Below, in pieces: positions 48,829 to 57,281 of a stretch of 64,000 nucleotides of DNA. Position 1 is the first letter of the stretch, and each line of letters begins with the position of its first letter. The position numbers and the translations under genes are program-made. The stretch is taken from positions 682,001-746,000 of the forward strand of contig NZ_OY781982.1 in assembly GCF_963677565.1 (NCBI RefSeq), in the 5' to 3' direction. The DNA is from an uncultured Draconibacterium sp. Lineage in GTDB: Bacteria > Bacteroidota > Bacteroidia > Bacteroidales > Prolixibacteraceae. The notes under the pieces were generated by a model. It had not been told where the DNA came from, searched no databases, and worked only from the letters and a program-made list of their open reading frames with translations.

Positions 48829-50013
48829 ATGGCAAGTTCACATCAATTAAAACGTGTAGATTTCATTTTTCGAAATGAAAACGACTGGGAAAAGATACTT
48901 TCATCAACAATAAAAAAGAAACCTCAGGATCTTATAAACGAACTGATTAGTTCGGAACTAAAAGGACGTGGAGGAGCAGGATTTCCTACCGGACTAAAAT
49001 GGAAATTAACAGCAGAATCAAACGAAAAGCAAAAATACGTAATCTGTAATGCCGATGAAGGAGAACCCGGAACTTTTAAAGACCGCGAGATCTTGACGCG
49101 CGTTCCCTATAAAGTATTAACCGCCATGGCTATTTGCGGATACATTACCGGGGCCAACAAAGGATTTATCTACCTTCGGGGAGAATACAAATTCCTTTTG
49201 CCCGAATTAAATAAAGCCATCGACGAATTTGATTATTACTGTAAAGAAACCAACCTGGATTTTAGTATCTCAATTTTTATGGGTAGCGGTGCTTACATTT
49301 GTGGCGAAGAAACAGCTTTAATGGAATCGATGGAAGGCAAACGTGGTGAACCACGTAACAAACCACCATTCCCAACACAATCCGGTTTTATGGGAAAACC
49401 AACAGTAATAAATAATGTAGAAACATTAGTTCACACCTTTACAATTTTTAAATACGGTGCAAAAAAATTCTACGATCTTGGTGTACAGTATTCACGCGGC
49501 ACCAAATTATTCTCGGTATCGGGCGATACACCAAAACCAGGTATTTACGAATTAGAACTGGGAATGAGTTTGCAGGATTTTGTTTACGAATTTGGAGATG
49601 GAGATACCAAAGCTGTTCAGGTTGGAGGAGCTTCCGGATTCCTTGTTCCCCGAAAGAAATTTAAAGATGCCGCCATTGGTTTTAAAGGTAAGTTAACAGG
49701 CATCTCACTGCCAACCGGTGGATCGATGATGCTTTTTAACAGCTCCCGCTCCATGTTTAATGTACTCGACAATTATCTCGAATTTTTCCGTGAGGAATCG
49801 TGTGGCCAGTGCACACCATGCCGTGTTGGATGCCAGCAGCTTCTCCTCGGTATTAAAGCTGTTAAACGAGGGGAAAAACCCGCCTCTTATCTTGACAAAC
49901 TATTACGCCTTACCGAAACCATGCAATACACGGCTAAATGTGGGCTTGGTCAATCGGTGGCTAATTCATTCTCGTCTATTGTTGAGAACTTTAGAGAAGA
50001 AATGATTTATTAA
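48829..50013 (+). CDS. hydB: NuoF-like NADH-binding flavoprotein subunit, compact form
   Basis: 394 residues. The NADH/FMN site motifs LKGRGGAGFPTGLKWKL near 45-61 and CNADEGEPGTFKDREIL near 74-90, with GAYICGEETALMESMEGKRG near 152-171, are intact. A single [4Fe-4S] motif CGQCTPCRVGC begins at C325. Unlike Thermotoga HydB (over 600 residues) it has neither an N-terminal thioredoxin-like [2Fe-2S] domain nor a C-terminal ferredoxin domain. Compact HydB proteins have been linked to NADH-only, ferredoxin-independent hydrogenases such as that of Syntrophomonas wolfei. It sits 10 bp after hydC. Confidence 0.93.
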   Translation: MASSHQLKRVDFIFRNENDWEKILSSTIKKKPQDLINELISSELKGRGGAGFPTGLKWKLTAESNEKQKYVICNADEGEPGTFKDREILTRVPYKVLTAMAICGYITGANKGFIYLRGEYKFLLPELNKAIDEFDYYCKETNLDFSISIFMGSGAYICGEETALMESMEGKRGEPRNKPPFPTQSGFMGKPTVINNVETLVHTFTIFKYGAKKFYDLGVQYSRGTKLFSVSGDTPKPGIYELELGMSLQDFVYEFGDGDTKAVQVGGASGFLVPRKKFKDAAIGFKGKLTGISLPTGGSMMLFNSSRSMFNVLDNYLEFFREESCGQCTPCRVGCQQLLLGIKAVKRGEKPASYLDKLLRLTETMQYTAKCGLGQSVANSFSSIVENFREEMIY

Positions 50014-50034
50014 TAAACCGGAAAAAGAAATAGT

Positions 50035-51825
50035 ATGAGCAAAAAATTAAACATTACCATAAACGGTTTTCCGGTTGAGATTGCAACTGGAAAAACCATT
50101 CTAGAAGCTGCTGAAGAACAAGGGATTACTATTCCAACCCTTTGTCATCATAAGGACTTGTGTGTTGCAGGAAATTGCCGGGTTTGTGTGGTTGAAGTAA
50201 CCGGGCAAAACCGCTTATCGGCAGCTTGCGCAACACCATGCGAAGAAGGCATGGAGATTCTTACCAACAGTTTAAAAGTACGTAATTCGCGCAAACAAAT
50301 TATTGAACTCCTGTTGGCTGAACACAACGCCGATTGCACCAAGTGTTACCGTAACGGAAACTGTGAATTGCAAACACTGGCTTCGGAGTATAAAATTATG
50401 ACCCAAGATTTTCTGGAACTCGTTCCATTAAAGCAATATTCCATTGATGCATATTCGCCTTCGATTATGAAAGACGATAGCAAGTGCATCCGTTGCCAGC
50501 GCTGTGTAAGAACATGTGCCGAACTGCAAGGTGTAAATGCGCTTACTGTGGCGCATAAAGGTGATAAAATGAAAATCACCACATTCTTTGAAAAAGCCAT
50601 GCGCGACGTTGTTTGTACCAATTGCGGCCAGTGTGTTAACCACTGCCCTACCGGTGCACTTGTAGAAAAAAACTATATTGAAGAAGTTTGGGAAGCCATT
50701 GCCAATCCGAATAAACATGTTGTAGTACAAACAGCACCTGCTGTGCGTGTAGGTTTAGGCGAAGAACTGGGATTAAAACCCGGAAAACGAGTTACCGGAC
50801 AAATGGTAGCAGCGTTAAAACGACTGGGATTCGACTCGGTACTAGACACCGATTTTACTGCCGACCTTACCATAATTGAAGAAGGAACCGAGTTACTTAC
50901 CCGCCTTAAAAAAGCACTTGTAGATAAAGACGAATCGGTAACATTGCCGATGGCAACTTCATGTTCTCCGGGGTGGATAAAATACATTGAACACATGTTC
51001 CCCGAGCATTTAAATAATCTTTCTACCTGTAAATCGCCACAACAAATGTTTGGTGCTTTGGTAAAAACATATTACGCCAATGCCCGCAATATTAAACCGG
51101 AAAATATTGTATCGGTATCAATTATGCCATGTACAGCGAAAAAATACGAAGCTTTCCGTCCTGAAATGCATGATAGTGGTTACCGCGATGTTGATTATGT
51201 ATTAACAACACGTGAGCTGGCCATTTTAATTAAACAGGCAGGTTTAGATTTTAATAAGCTGGAACCGGCAAAATATGATCGTTTGATGGGCGAATCATCA
51301 GGTGCCGCAGTAATTTTTGGAGCCACCGGTGGTGTTATGGAAGCAGCTTTGCGTACCGCTTACGAAATTGTAACCGGCCGCGAAGTTCCATTCGAGAACC
51401 TGAATATCACCCCGGTTAGGGGAATAGAAGGAATTCGCGAGGCTTCAATAAAAATTGAGAATCCGGTTAAAGAATGGGCATTTCTCGATGGTGTTGAACT
51501 AAAATGTGCTGTTGCACACGGATTAATCAATGCTAAAAAAGTTATGGATTCAGTAAGAGCTGGCACTGCCGATTATCATTTTATTGAATTTATGGCCTGC
51601 CCCGGCGGTTGCCTTGGTGGAGGCGGGCAGCCTATTCCTACCAATCCTGAAATCAGGAAGAAGCGTGCCGAGGCTATTTATGCCGAAGATGAAGGTCTGC
51701 CAATTCGTAAATCGCATGATAATCCGGAAATTAAAAAGCTATATAAAGATTTCCTGAAAGAACCATTGGGAGAAGTTTCGCATCATCTGCTGCATACGAA
51801 ATATACAAAACGTGAAAGGTATTAA
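50035..51825 (+). CDS. hydA: [FeFe]-hydrogenase catalytic subunit (NADH-linked)
   Basis: 596 residues. The N-terminal [2Fe-2S] domain (CHHKDLCVAGNCRVC near 37-51) is followed by a His/Cys [4Fe-4S] site (HNADCTKCYRNGNC), two ferredoxin clusters (CIRCQRCVRTC and CTNCGQCVNHC) and the H-cluster domain. H-cluster motifs are TSCSPGW (309-315), MPCTAKKYE (364-372) and FMACPGGCLGGGGQP (C522, C526). The C-terminal small-subunit-like tail is present. Proton reduction to H2 with electrons from NADH via HydB/HydC is the likely role, or the reverse. The maturases HydEFG are not in this window. A strong terminator follows. Confidence 0.94.
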   Translation: MSKKLNITINGFPVEIATGKTILEAAEEQGITIPTLCHHKDLCVAGNCRVCVVEVTGQNRLSAACATPCEEGMEILTNSLKVRNSRKQIIELLLAEHNADCTKCYRNGNCELQTLASEYKIMTQDFLELVPLKQYSIDAYSPSIMKDDSKCIRCQRCVRTCAELQGVNALTVAHKGDKMKITTFFEKAMRDVVCTNCGQCVNHCPTGALVEKNYIEEVWEAIANPNKHVVVQTAPAVRVGLGEELGLKPGKRVTGQMVAALKRLGFDSVLDTDFTADLTIIEEGTELLTRLKKALVDKDESVTLPMATSCSPGWIKYIEHMFPEHLNNLSTCKSPQQMFGALVKTYYANARNIKPENIVSVSIMPCTAKKYEAFRPEMHDSGYRDVDYVLTTRELAILIKQAGLDFNKLEPAKYDRLMGESSGAAVIFGATGGVMEAALRTAYEIVTGREVPFENLNITPVRGIEGIREASIKIENPVKEWAFLDGVELKCAVAHGLINAKKVMDSVRAGTADYHFIEFMACPGGCLGGGGQPIPTNPEIRKKRAEAIYAEDEGLPIRKSHDNPEIKKLYKDFLKEPLGEVSHHLLHTKYTKRERY

Positions 51826-51845
51826 ACACTAACCTAACTTTTATT

Positions 51846-51876
51846 AAAATCCGGTATCTTTGATACCGGATTTTTT
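51846..51876 (+). terminator. Terminator of the hydrogenase operon
   Basis: AAAATCCGGTATC-ttt-GATACCGGATTTT is a perfect 13-bp stem with a 3-base loop (51846-51874) running into a T tract. Confidence 0.9.
51855..51862 (+). promoter_or_regulatory. -7 element of ogt inside the preceding terminator
   Basis: TATCTTTG, an exact -7 match, spans the apex of the hydrogenase terminator. The ogt ATG is 15 bases downstream. No other promoter was seen in the 51-bp gap. Confidence 0.5.
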
Positions 51877-52362
51877 ATGGAGCAATTTACCCGATATATG
51901 AATTCCCCCATTGGCTGGCTCAAACTTCAGTCGACTGAAACAGATTTAACATCAGTGAGTTTCGATTCTAAAAAGGCTGAAAATTCAGCTGTGCAACCAA
52001 CGATTCTTGAAGAAACCGAAAGTCAACTGAATGAATATTTTGCCGGCGAAAGAAAACATTTCAAACTGCAGCTTGCTCCTGAAGGAACAGAATTTCAGAA
52101 AAAAATATGGCTACTGGTTGAGAAAGTGGCATTCGGAAAAACAAGCAGCTACCTCGAAATTGCAAAACAGTCGGGATCGGAAAAAAATACACGTGCAGTA
52201 GGATTGGCTAACGGGAAAAATCCTATCCCCATAATTATTCCCTGCCACCGAATTATTGGCAGTTCAGGAAAATTAACCGGTTACGCCGGTGGACTGGAAC
52301 GAAAACGCTGGTTGCTAAATCACGAGCTGGCAAACACCCCATGTGCGGATCGATTATTCTAA
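51877..52362 (+). CDS. ogt: Methylated-DNA-[protein]-cysteine S-methyltransferase
   Basis: 161 residues. The suicide-acceptor cysteine is in IPCHRIIGSSGKLTGYAGGL near 121-140. KKIWLLVEKVAFGKTSSYLE near 83-102 is the helix-turn-helix that reads DNA. It moves the alkyl group from O6-methylguanine onto itself. There is no Ada-type N-terminal domain. Translation could begin at 51877, directly after the terminator T tract, or at M8 (51898). A hairpin terminator lies 160 bp downstream. Confidence 0.92.
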   Translation: MEQFTRYMNSPIGWLKLQSTETDLTSVSFDSKKAENSAVQPTILEETESQLNEYFAGERKHFKLQLAPEGTEFQKKIWLLVEKVAFGKTSSYLEIAKQSGSEKNTRAVGLANGKNPIPIIIPCHRIIGSSGKLTGYAGGLERKRWLLNHELANTPCADRLF

Positions 52363-52522
52363 CACAGGGAATATTGTCCCAAAATGAACTTCGCCGCCAG
52401 AAATCACTCACATCCCAAATCATTGTATTTCTGCGCCTTAATATTACTGGCATATACTTTGTTTGAATGCTACTGAAATCAGGAAGATAAAAAATAAGGA
52501 AACTGACATAAGTTAACCTTGT

Positions 52523-52558
52523 GAAAATGGAACTCAATTTTGGGTTCCATTTTCTTTT
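52523..52558 (+). terminator. Terminator downstream of ogt
   Basis: GAAAATGGAAC (52523-52533) pairs perfectly with GTTCCATTTTC (52544-52554), followed by TTTT. The preceding 160 bases hold nothing recognised. Confidence 0.75.
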
Positions 52559-52599
52559 GCAGGAAATCTGATATATCTTATATTCACAAAAAAAAATTT

Positions 52600-53559
52600 A
52601 TGCATAAAAAGTTAAGCCTGGTTGTGCTGTTGGTTTTTCTACTTGGGATTTCTTTCGCCCAGGATAGATATACTGCCGACATATTTGATGAAATAAGGGT
52701 GGAAACAGCAACCTATGCAACAAAAGATGGTGAAAATCTGGACATGGATATTTACCTTCCACAAAACGATTATGAGCCCGAACGTGCGACCATTATTTAT
52801 GTACACGGCGGCGGTTTTAGCGGCGGACAAAGAGACGGTGAAAATATTAAAGCGTTTTGCACCCGTTTGGCTAATTACGGCTATGTGGTGGCATCTATAT
52901 CCTACCGATTAACACGAAAAGGAACACCCGAAGGATTTGGCTGCGATTGTCCGGCTACCGACAAGCTTAACACCATTTATGCTGCCAGCGAAGATCTGCA
53001 GGATGCTGCTTTCTTTTTAATCGAAAACCGTCATCAGTATTCAATTAATCCGCAACAAATAATATTATCGGGAAGTAGTGCCGGAGCCGAAACAGTTTTA
53101 TACACCGCCTATCAACCTCCTTATTGTTACGGTTTAGACTCGGGGCCGGTGTCGTTTGCCGGAGTAATTGGCATGGCCGGAGCCATACCTGACACAACAG
53201 CAATTTATGATGAATCGGCAATCCCGTCACTTTTATTTCACGGAACCGACGACAATCTTGTTCCATATGGCACTGCGCCTCACCATTACTGCGATGAAGA
53301 CTCGGAAGGTTACTGGATTTTACATGGCTCAGAAACCATTGCCGAAAAACTTGACCAACTGGAAGTTCCTTACTGGTTGCACACATCGTGTGGAGCTGCT
53401 CATGAAATAAATATCTCGCCGGTTAATGATTATTTCGATGAGATTATTGAATTTTGCAGTGAGTTTGCCATTGAAAAAAATGGCGACCAGCGACATACAA
53501 TTATCGAAGGAAAACAAAACGCAGAAAAATACGCAATTTATAACTACTGTTCCGAATGA
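52600..53559 (+). CDS. Secreted alpha/beta-hydrolase (carboxylesterase-like)
   Basis: 319 residues from ATG 52600, which gives a clean signal peptide (MHKKLSLVVLLVFLLGISFA); the frame extends upstream to 52540. The oxyanion-hole motif IYVHGGGFSGGQ is near 66-77 and the nucleophile serine is in LSGSSAGAE near 153-161. FHGTDDNLVPYGTA near 208 carries the acid and the histidine follows in the C-terminal third. It resembles BD-FAE/hormone-sensitive-lipase-type esterases. Its stop overlaps the next start by 4 bases (ATGA). Confidence 0.86.
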   Translation: MHKKLSLVVLLVFLLGISFAQDRYTADIFDEIRVETATYATKDGENLDMDIYLPQNDYEPERATIIYVHGGGFSGGQRDGENIKAFCTRLANYGYVVASISYRLTRKGTPEGFGCDCPATDKLNTIYAASEDLQDAAFFLIENRHQYSINPQQIILSGSSAGAETVLYTAYQPPYCYGLDSGPVSFAGVIGMAGAIPDTTAIYDESAIPSLLFHGTDDNLVPYGTAPHHYCDEDSEGYWILHGSETIAEKLDQLEVPYWLHTSCGAAHEINISPVNDYFDEIIEFCSEFAIEKNGDQRHTIIEGKQNAEKYAIYNYCSE

Positions 53560-54389
53560 AACGCATAATTTTAAGCATCCTAATCATTTTTCCATCAATG
53601 CTATTTGCACAGCAAATAAATGTAATGACTTTCAATATACGGTTAAACACAGCCAGCGATGGAATTAATGCCTGGCCAAATCGTATTGAAATGGTAAACG
53701 GCCTACTGAATTTTTACGAGCCTGGGATTTTTGGTTTGCAGGAAGCGTTATACAATCAGCTTTTAGACATTGAAAAAGGAGTGCCGGAATACAAATGGTT
53801 TGGCGTAGGCCGCGACGATGGCGATAAAGCAGGTGAGTTCATGCCGATCTTTTACAACACCAAAAAATTTATTTTAGAAGAAAAAGGACACTTCTGGCTC
53901 TCGGAAAACTGTGATGAACCGGGATTGGGGTGGGATGCTGCCTGTAACCGTATTGTTACCTGGGGAAAATTCAAATCGAAAGTAACCGGTAAGAAATTCT
54001 TCGTTTTTAATACGCATTTCGACCATGTGGGTGTGGAAGCACGAAAAAATTCGGCAAAACTGATTCATGAAAAAATGGAAGAATTTACAGCGGGCTCAGG
54101 TTTATCGGTAATTCTAATGGGTGACTTTAATCTAACTCCGGAGACACAACCAATAGCACTGATAAAAGGTTACATTAACGATAGCCGCGAAGTTACACAA
54201 GAACCACCGTACGGACCGGTTGGTACTTATAATGGTTTTAAACCGGGCAGTGAAGGTGATAACCGCATCGATTATATTTTTGTGAACGATAAAATTAAAG
54301 TGTTAAAATATGCGGCAATTAGCGACACTTACGAAAACCGATCTCCGTCTGATCATTTACCGGTATTTGTGCAGATACAGTTAAAATAA
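53556..54389 (+). CDS. Secreted endonuclease/exonuclease/phosphatase-fold protein
   Basis: 277 residues with a signal peptide (MKRIILSILIIFPSMLFAQ). The EEP motifs are NVMTFNIRL near 22-30, GIFGLQEALY near 58-67, NTHFDHVG near 152-159, GDFNLTPE near 189-196 and SDHLPVFVQI near the C-terminus. Many Bacteroidota members are predicted phosphodiesterases rather than nucleases. It is coupled to the esterase gene by a 4-base overlap, so the two may act on the same extracytoplasmic substrate. Confidence 0.88.
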   Translation: MKRIILSILIIFPSMLFAQQINVMTFNIRLNTASDGINAWPNRIEMVNGLLNFYEPGIFGLQEALYNQLLDIEKGVPEYKWFGVGRDDGDKAGEFMPIFYNTKKFILEEKGHFWLSENCDEPGLGWDAACNRIVTWGKFKSKVTGKKFFVFNTHFDHVGVEARKNSAKLIHEKMEEFTAGSGLSVILMGDFNLTPETQPIALIKGYINDSREVTQEPPYGPVGTYNGFKPGSEGDNRIDYIFVNDKIKVLKYAAISDTYENRSPSDHLPVFVQIQLK

Positions 54390-54419
54390 GAGAAATGGTT
54401 CTCGTAGCTTACGTTGATT

Positions 54420-54460
54420 TTCGCAGATTAATCTCCGATAAGATTCAGCGAAATCTGCGA
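54420..54460. repeat. REP-like hairpin
   Basis: CGCAGATT (54422-54429) and AATCTGCG (54452-54459) form an 8-bp stem. The sequence resembles dispersed intergenic repeats of Bacteroidota. It lies between the convergent EEP and XRE genes and could terminate both. Confidence 0.5.
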
Positions 54461-54469
54461 GAAATATAT

Positions 54470-54670
54470 TTAATCCGAATCATCCAGTTCAAAAATTTCA
54501 TTCACTGGCTTTTCAAATATTTTCGAGATTTTAAGTGCCAAAACAGTTGAGGGTACATACCTCCCCTTTTCAATCGAATTAATGGTTTGGCGCGAAACAC
54601 CAATCAACTTTGCCAAATCGTCTTGTGTGAGGTTTTTGATCGCACGTTCTATTTTTAGCCTATTCTGCAC
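54470..54670 (-). CDS. XRE-type helix-turn-helix regulator
   Basis: 66 residues, a single HTH_3 domain: LTQDDLAKLIGVSRQTINSI near 14-33, then EKGRYVPSTVLALKISKIFE. It is of the small YozG-like type commonly paired with membrane proteins. It overlaps the preceding membrane-protein gene by 11 bases and is the last gene of a three-gene operon. Confidence 0.9.
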   Translation of the reverse strand: MQNRLKIERAIKNLTQDDLAKLIGVSRQTINSIEKGRYVPSTVLALKISKIFEKPVNEIFELDDSD

Positions 54671-55136
54671 TTCGTATTTTTGATTTGGTAACGTAATAAT
54701 TCAATAAATATATTAACAACATAAATGTAATCACCTGAATGGCAGGGACCAATTCAAACTCATCGCCATGAATAAATTCAATGGCTGTAAAAATAAACAC
54801 ATAAGCGAAACCAAGAACTGTACTCCGATAAAACGATTTTAACCGAATAAGATTAGACATCTCATCTTCCTGTTTATCACGCGAGAAACAAATCAGAAAT
54901 AGACCTAAATTTACAACTGTTAATCCAAGGTAGTTTTTACCTTCAATAAGCAAATTGGCATAAAATGGAATAGTAGCCGACAATAGCACAATAACAATTC
55001 CAACGATTTTTATCCAACGGGGAAATAATTTTAACTTTTTAAAAACCTCGTATTCACTCTTATCTCTAAAAAGCCACAAAAACATGCCGAGAAAAACAAT
55101 TGCAGCAATTAGAAAGATTATTGATTTTGGGTCCAT
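54660..55136 (-). CDS. Membrane protein paired with XRE regulator (paralogue B)
   Basis: 158 residues with five hydrophobic segments (near 5-22, 43-60, 68-84, 107-125 and 132-148). The loop SRDKQEDEMSNLIRLKSF near 87-104 matches a loop in the upstream gene product (SKQKTEDEFSEQVRLKAF), so the two are paralogues. This D-E/R-K loop recalls DUF2178-like proteins that also accompany small XRE regulators. Function unknown. It starts 2 bases after the upstream gene ends. Confidence 0.7.
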   Translation of the reverse strand: MDPKSIIFLIAAIVFLGMFLWLFRDKSEYEVFKKLKLFPRWIKIVGIVIVLLSATIPFYANLLIEGKNYLGLTVVNLGLFLICFSRDKQEDEMSNLIRLKSFYRSTVLGFAYVFIFTAIEFIHGDEFELVPAIQVITFMLLIYLLNYYVTKSKIRSAE

Positions 55137-55138
55137 AA

Positions 55139-55621
55139 TTAATTATTTTCTTTTCGTAGTTTATAAAGGGTAAAATAAAAGTAGAGGGTTGCAATTAATA
55201 ATCCTCCAAACATAAATGCCTGAATGATAAAATTACTCCAATTCCCTCCATCCGAATCAGCAACATGCACGGCACCAAATGCACAAACCATTGCCACAAA
55301 ACTGACAAAAGAATAAGTAAACGCCTTTAATCTAACTTGCTCCGAGAATTCATCTTCAGTTTTTTGCTTGGAAAAGAAAGTTACAAACAAAACAAAATTA
55401 AAAATAGAGAATATTGTTTCCCACTGATTCTCTATTGAATCTTTTAATATGAATACAGCAATTATAGCTACTATCATAAAAATTAATGCCCCTGACTTAA
55501 ACCAGTTTGGTAACAACCGAAATTTCCGCTCATATAAATCAAAACTTAATGCTGAAGATGGAATTATATAGGCCAATAGTCCTATATAAATACAAAAGAG
55601 AAGTATGCTATAAATTATCAT
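55139..55621 (-). CDS. Membrane protein paired with XRE regulator (paralogue A)
   Basis: 160 residues with five hydrophobic segments. Its central loop SKQKTEDEFSEQVRLKAF near 84-101 is shared with the next gene. Both also have a K-x-F/L-R-L-L/F-P-x-W segment (FRLLPNWFK here, LKLFPRWIK there). It is the first gene of the operon, directly behind a good promoter and a small palindrome. No family was recognised with certainty. Confidence 0.7.
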   Translation of the reverse strand: MIIYSILLFCIYIGLLAYIIPSSALSFDLYERKFRLLPNWFKSGALIFMIVAIIAVFILKDSIENQWETIFSIFNFVLFVTFFSKQKTEDEFSEQVRLKAFTYSFVSFVAMVCAFGAVHVADSDGGNWSNFIIQAFMFGGLLIATLYFYFTLYKLRKENN

Positions 55622-55625
55622 CAGT

Positions 55626-55680
55626 GTAAACTTTACTGTTCAATATGACAAACATACTTTACACATTTCAAAAAGACAAG
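55626..55680 (-). promoter_or_regulatory. Promoter and operator of the XRE-membrane operon
   Basis: On the minus strand TTG, a 20-bp spacer and TATGTTTG (55649-55656) fit the Bacteroidota consensus. Between the -7 box and the start codon lies GTAAA-C-TTTAC (55626-55636), a likely operator for the XRE protein. A related GTGTAAAG occurs just upstream of the -7 box. Confidence 0.55.
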
Positions 55681-55804
55681 TATTCTTTACATCTTCTACA
55701 ACATCTTTTCGAATTACAAGAATTAAAGCATTTTATCACAAAACATGACTTCTATCTTTCAATCTGCTGTTTGATAATTAATAAGTTTTACATTTCTTAG
55801 CGGA

Positions 55805-57175
55805 ATGTTTGAAAATATTGGCGAACTCATTATAAAAATCTCCGATGGCATTTGGGGAGCTCCTATTTTAATTTTGCTACTTGGAGGTGGCTTTTACTTT
55901 TTAGTTTATTCGCGGTTGGCACCACTCCAATATATCGGACATGCACTAAAAATTCTTACCGGAAAATACGACAATCCGAATGAAGCCGGCCAATTGCGGC
56001 ACTACCAGGCATTATCTACAGCCCTTGCCGGAACTGTTGGAATGGGAAATATAAGCGGTGTGGCCGTTGCCATTACCATGGGCGGACCGGGTGCCATATT
56101 TTGGATGTGGGTTTCGGCTCTGCTCGGAATCAGCACCAAATTTTTTACCTGTTCGCTGGCAGTTATGTTTCGCGGAAAAGACGATGCAGGCGAAATTCAG
56201 GGCGGCCCCATGTACTACATTACCGAAGGACTGGGCAAAAACTGGCGACCGGTAGCTGTCTTTTTCTCGATTATGGCAATGATCGGAGTTTCACCGCTAT
56301 TTCAGGCTAATCAGCTTACCCAAATGATACGCGATGTGGTTTTGGTTCCCAACAATGTTAGTGGCTCCTTTACCACCGACCTTGTTACCGGAATTGTTAT
56401 CGCAATAATTGTTGGTCTTGTTGTTATTGGCGGCATTAAACGTATCGGGAAAGTTACCGGTAGACTCGTGCCCACCATGGTTGTTGTCTACACAGTAACC
56501 GTCCTTTACGTAATATTTTCACATCCTTCGGCAATTGTTCCTGCCTTTAAAACTATTTTCGAAGATGCTTTTACCGGCAATGCAGTTTTAGGTGGATCGC
56601 TGGGTGCCATAATAATTACAGGTGTGCGTCGTGCGGCTTTTTCAAACGAGGCCGGCTTGGGAACCGCGCCAATGGCACACGGAGCCGCAAAAACCAACGA
56701 ACCGATTCGAGAAGGTTTGGTGGCCATGCTCGGACCTATAATCGATACCATTGTAGTTTGTACGATGACAGCTCTCGCCATTATTGTAACCAATACATGG
56801 GTTGAAAGTAGCGCCGATGGGATTACGCTTACTGCCCATGCTTTCGATTCGGCCATCCCGGTTATCGGAAAATATATTCTCTCCATTTGTGCCATTTTCT
56901 TTAGTATGTCAACCATGTTTGCATTTCCGTATTACGGTGTAAAATGTTTGGGATTTGTTGCCGGAACCAAATACCAGCATATTTACAACTACCTATTTGT
57001 TGCCGTAATTTTGCTGGGTGCTGTCGCTAATTTACGAACCATTATTGGCCTAATCGACATTGCGTTTGCCTTGATGGCTTTCCCAACGGTTATTACAACT
57101 ATACTTTTATCGCCTCACGTAAAACGGGCAGCCAAGGATTATTTTATGCGCCTGAAAACAGAAAAGGCTAAATAG
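55805..57175 (+). CDS. Sodium:alanine symporter (AGCS family)
   Basis: 456 residues with about eleven membrane segments. The AGCS signature GTVGMGNISGVAVAITMGGP is near 77-96 and the conserved GGPMYYITEG near 137. RRAAFSNEAGLGTAPMAHGA near 276-295 is also diagnostic. It imports alanine or glycine with sodium. It stands alone. A possible -7 element TACATTTC lies just upstream, 7/8 to consensus. Confidence 0.92.
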   Translation: MFENIGELIIKISDGIWGAPILILLLGGGFYFLVYSRLAPLQYIGHALKILTGKYDNPNEAGQLRHYQALSTALAGTVGMGNISGVAVAITMGGPGAIFWMWVSALLGISTKFFTCSLAVMFRGKDDAGEIQGGPMYYITEGLGKNWRPVAVFFSIMAMIGVSPLFQANQLTQMIRDVVLVPNNVSGSFTTDLVTGIVIAIIVGLVVIGGIKRIGKVTGRLVPTMVVVYTVTVLYVIFSHPSAIVPAFKTIFEDAFTGNAVLGGSLGAIIITGVRRAAFSNEAGLGTAPMAHGAAKTNEPIREGLVAMLGPIIDTIVVCTMTALAIIVTNTWVESSADGITLTAHAFDSAIPVIGKYILSICAIFFSMSTMFAFPYYGVKCLGFVAGTKYQHIYNYLFVAVILLGAVANLRTIIGLIDIAFALMAFPTVITTILLSPHVKRAAKDYFMRLKTEKAK

Positions 57176-57236
57176 TCGCCATGCACAACTATATTAGAGA
57201 AAAGCATGACGGATAAGCTCACCAGATGATTATTTA

Positions 57237-57279
57237 TTGCTTTTCTAACATAAATCCTATATTTTAAATCAAAATATAG
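57237..57279 (+). promoter_or_regulatory. Promoter with inverted repeat before the YkgJ gene
   Basis: TTG (57237-57239), 18 bases and TATATTTT (57258-57265, one mismatch) precede the gene. CTATATTTT (57257-57265) and AAAATATAG (57271-57279) are perfect inverted arms spaced by 5, ending 2 bases before the ATG. It may be an operator or simply AT-rich symmetry. Confidence 0.35.
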
Positions 57280-57281
57280 TT

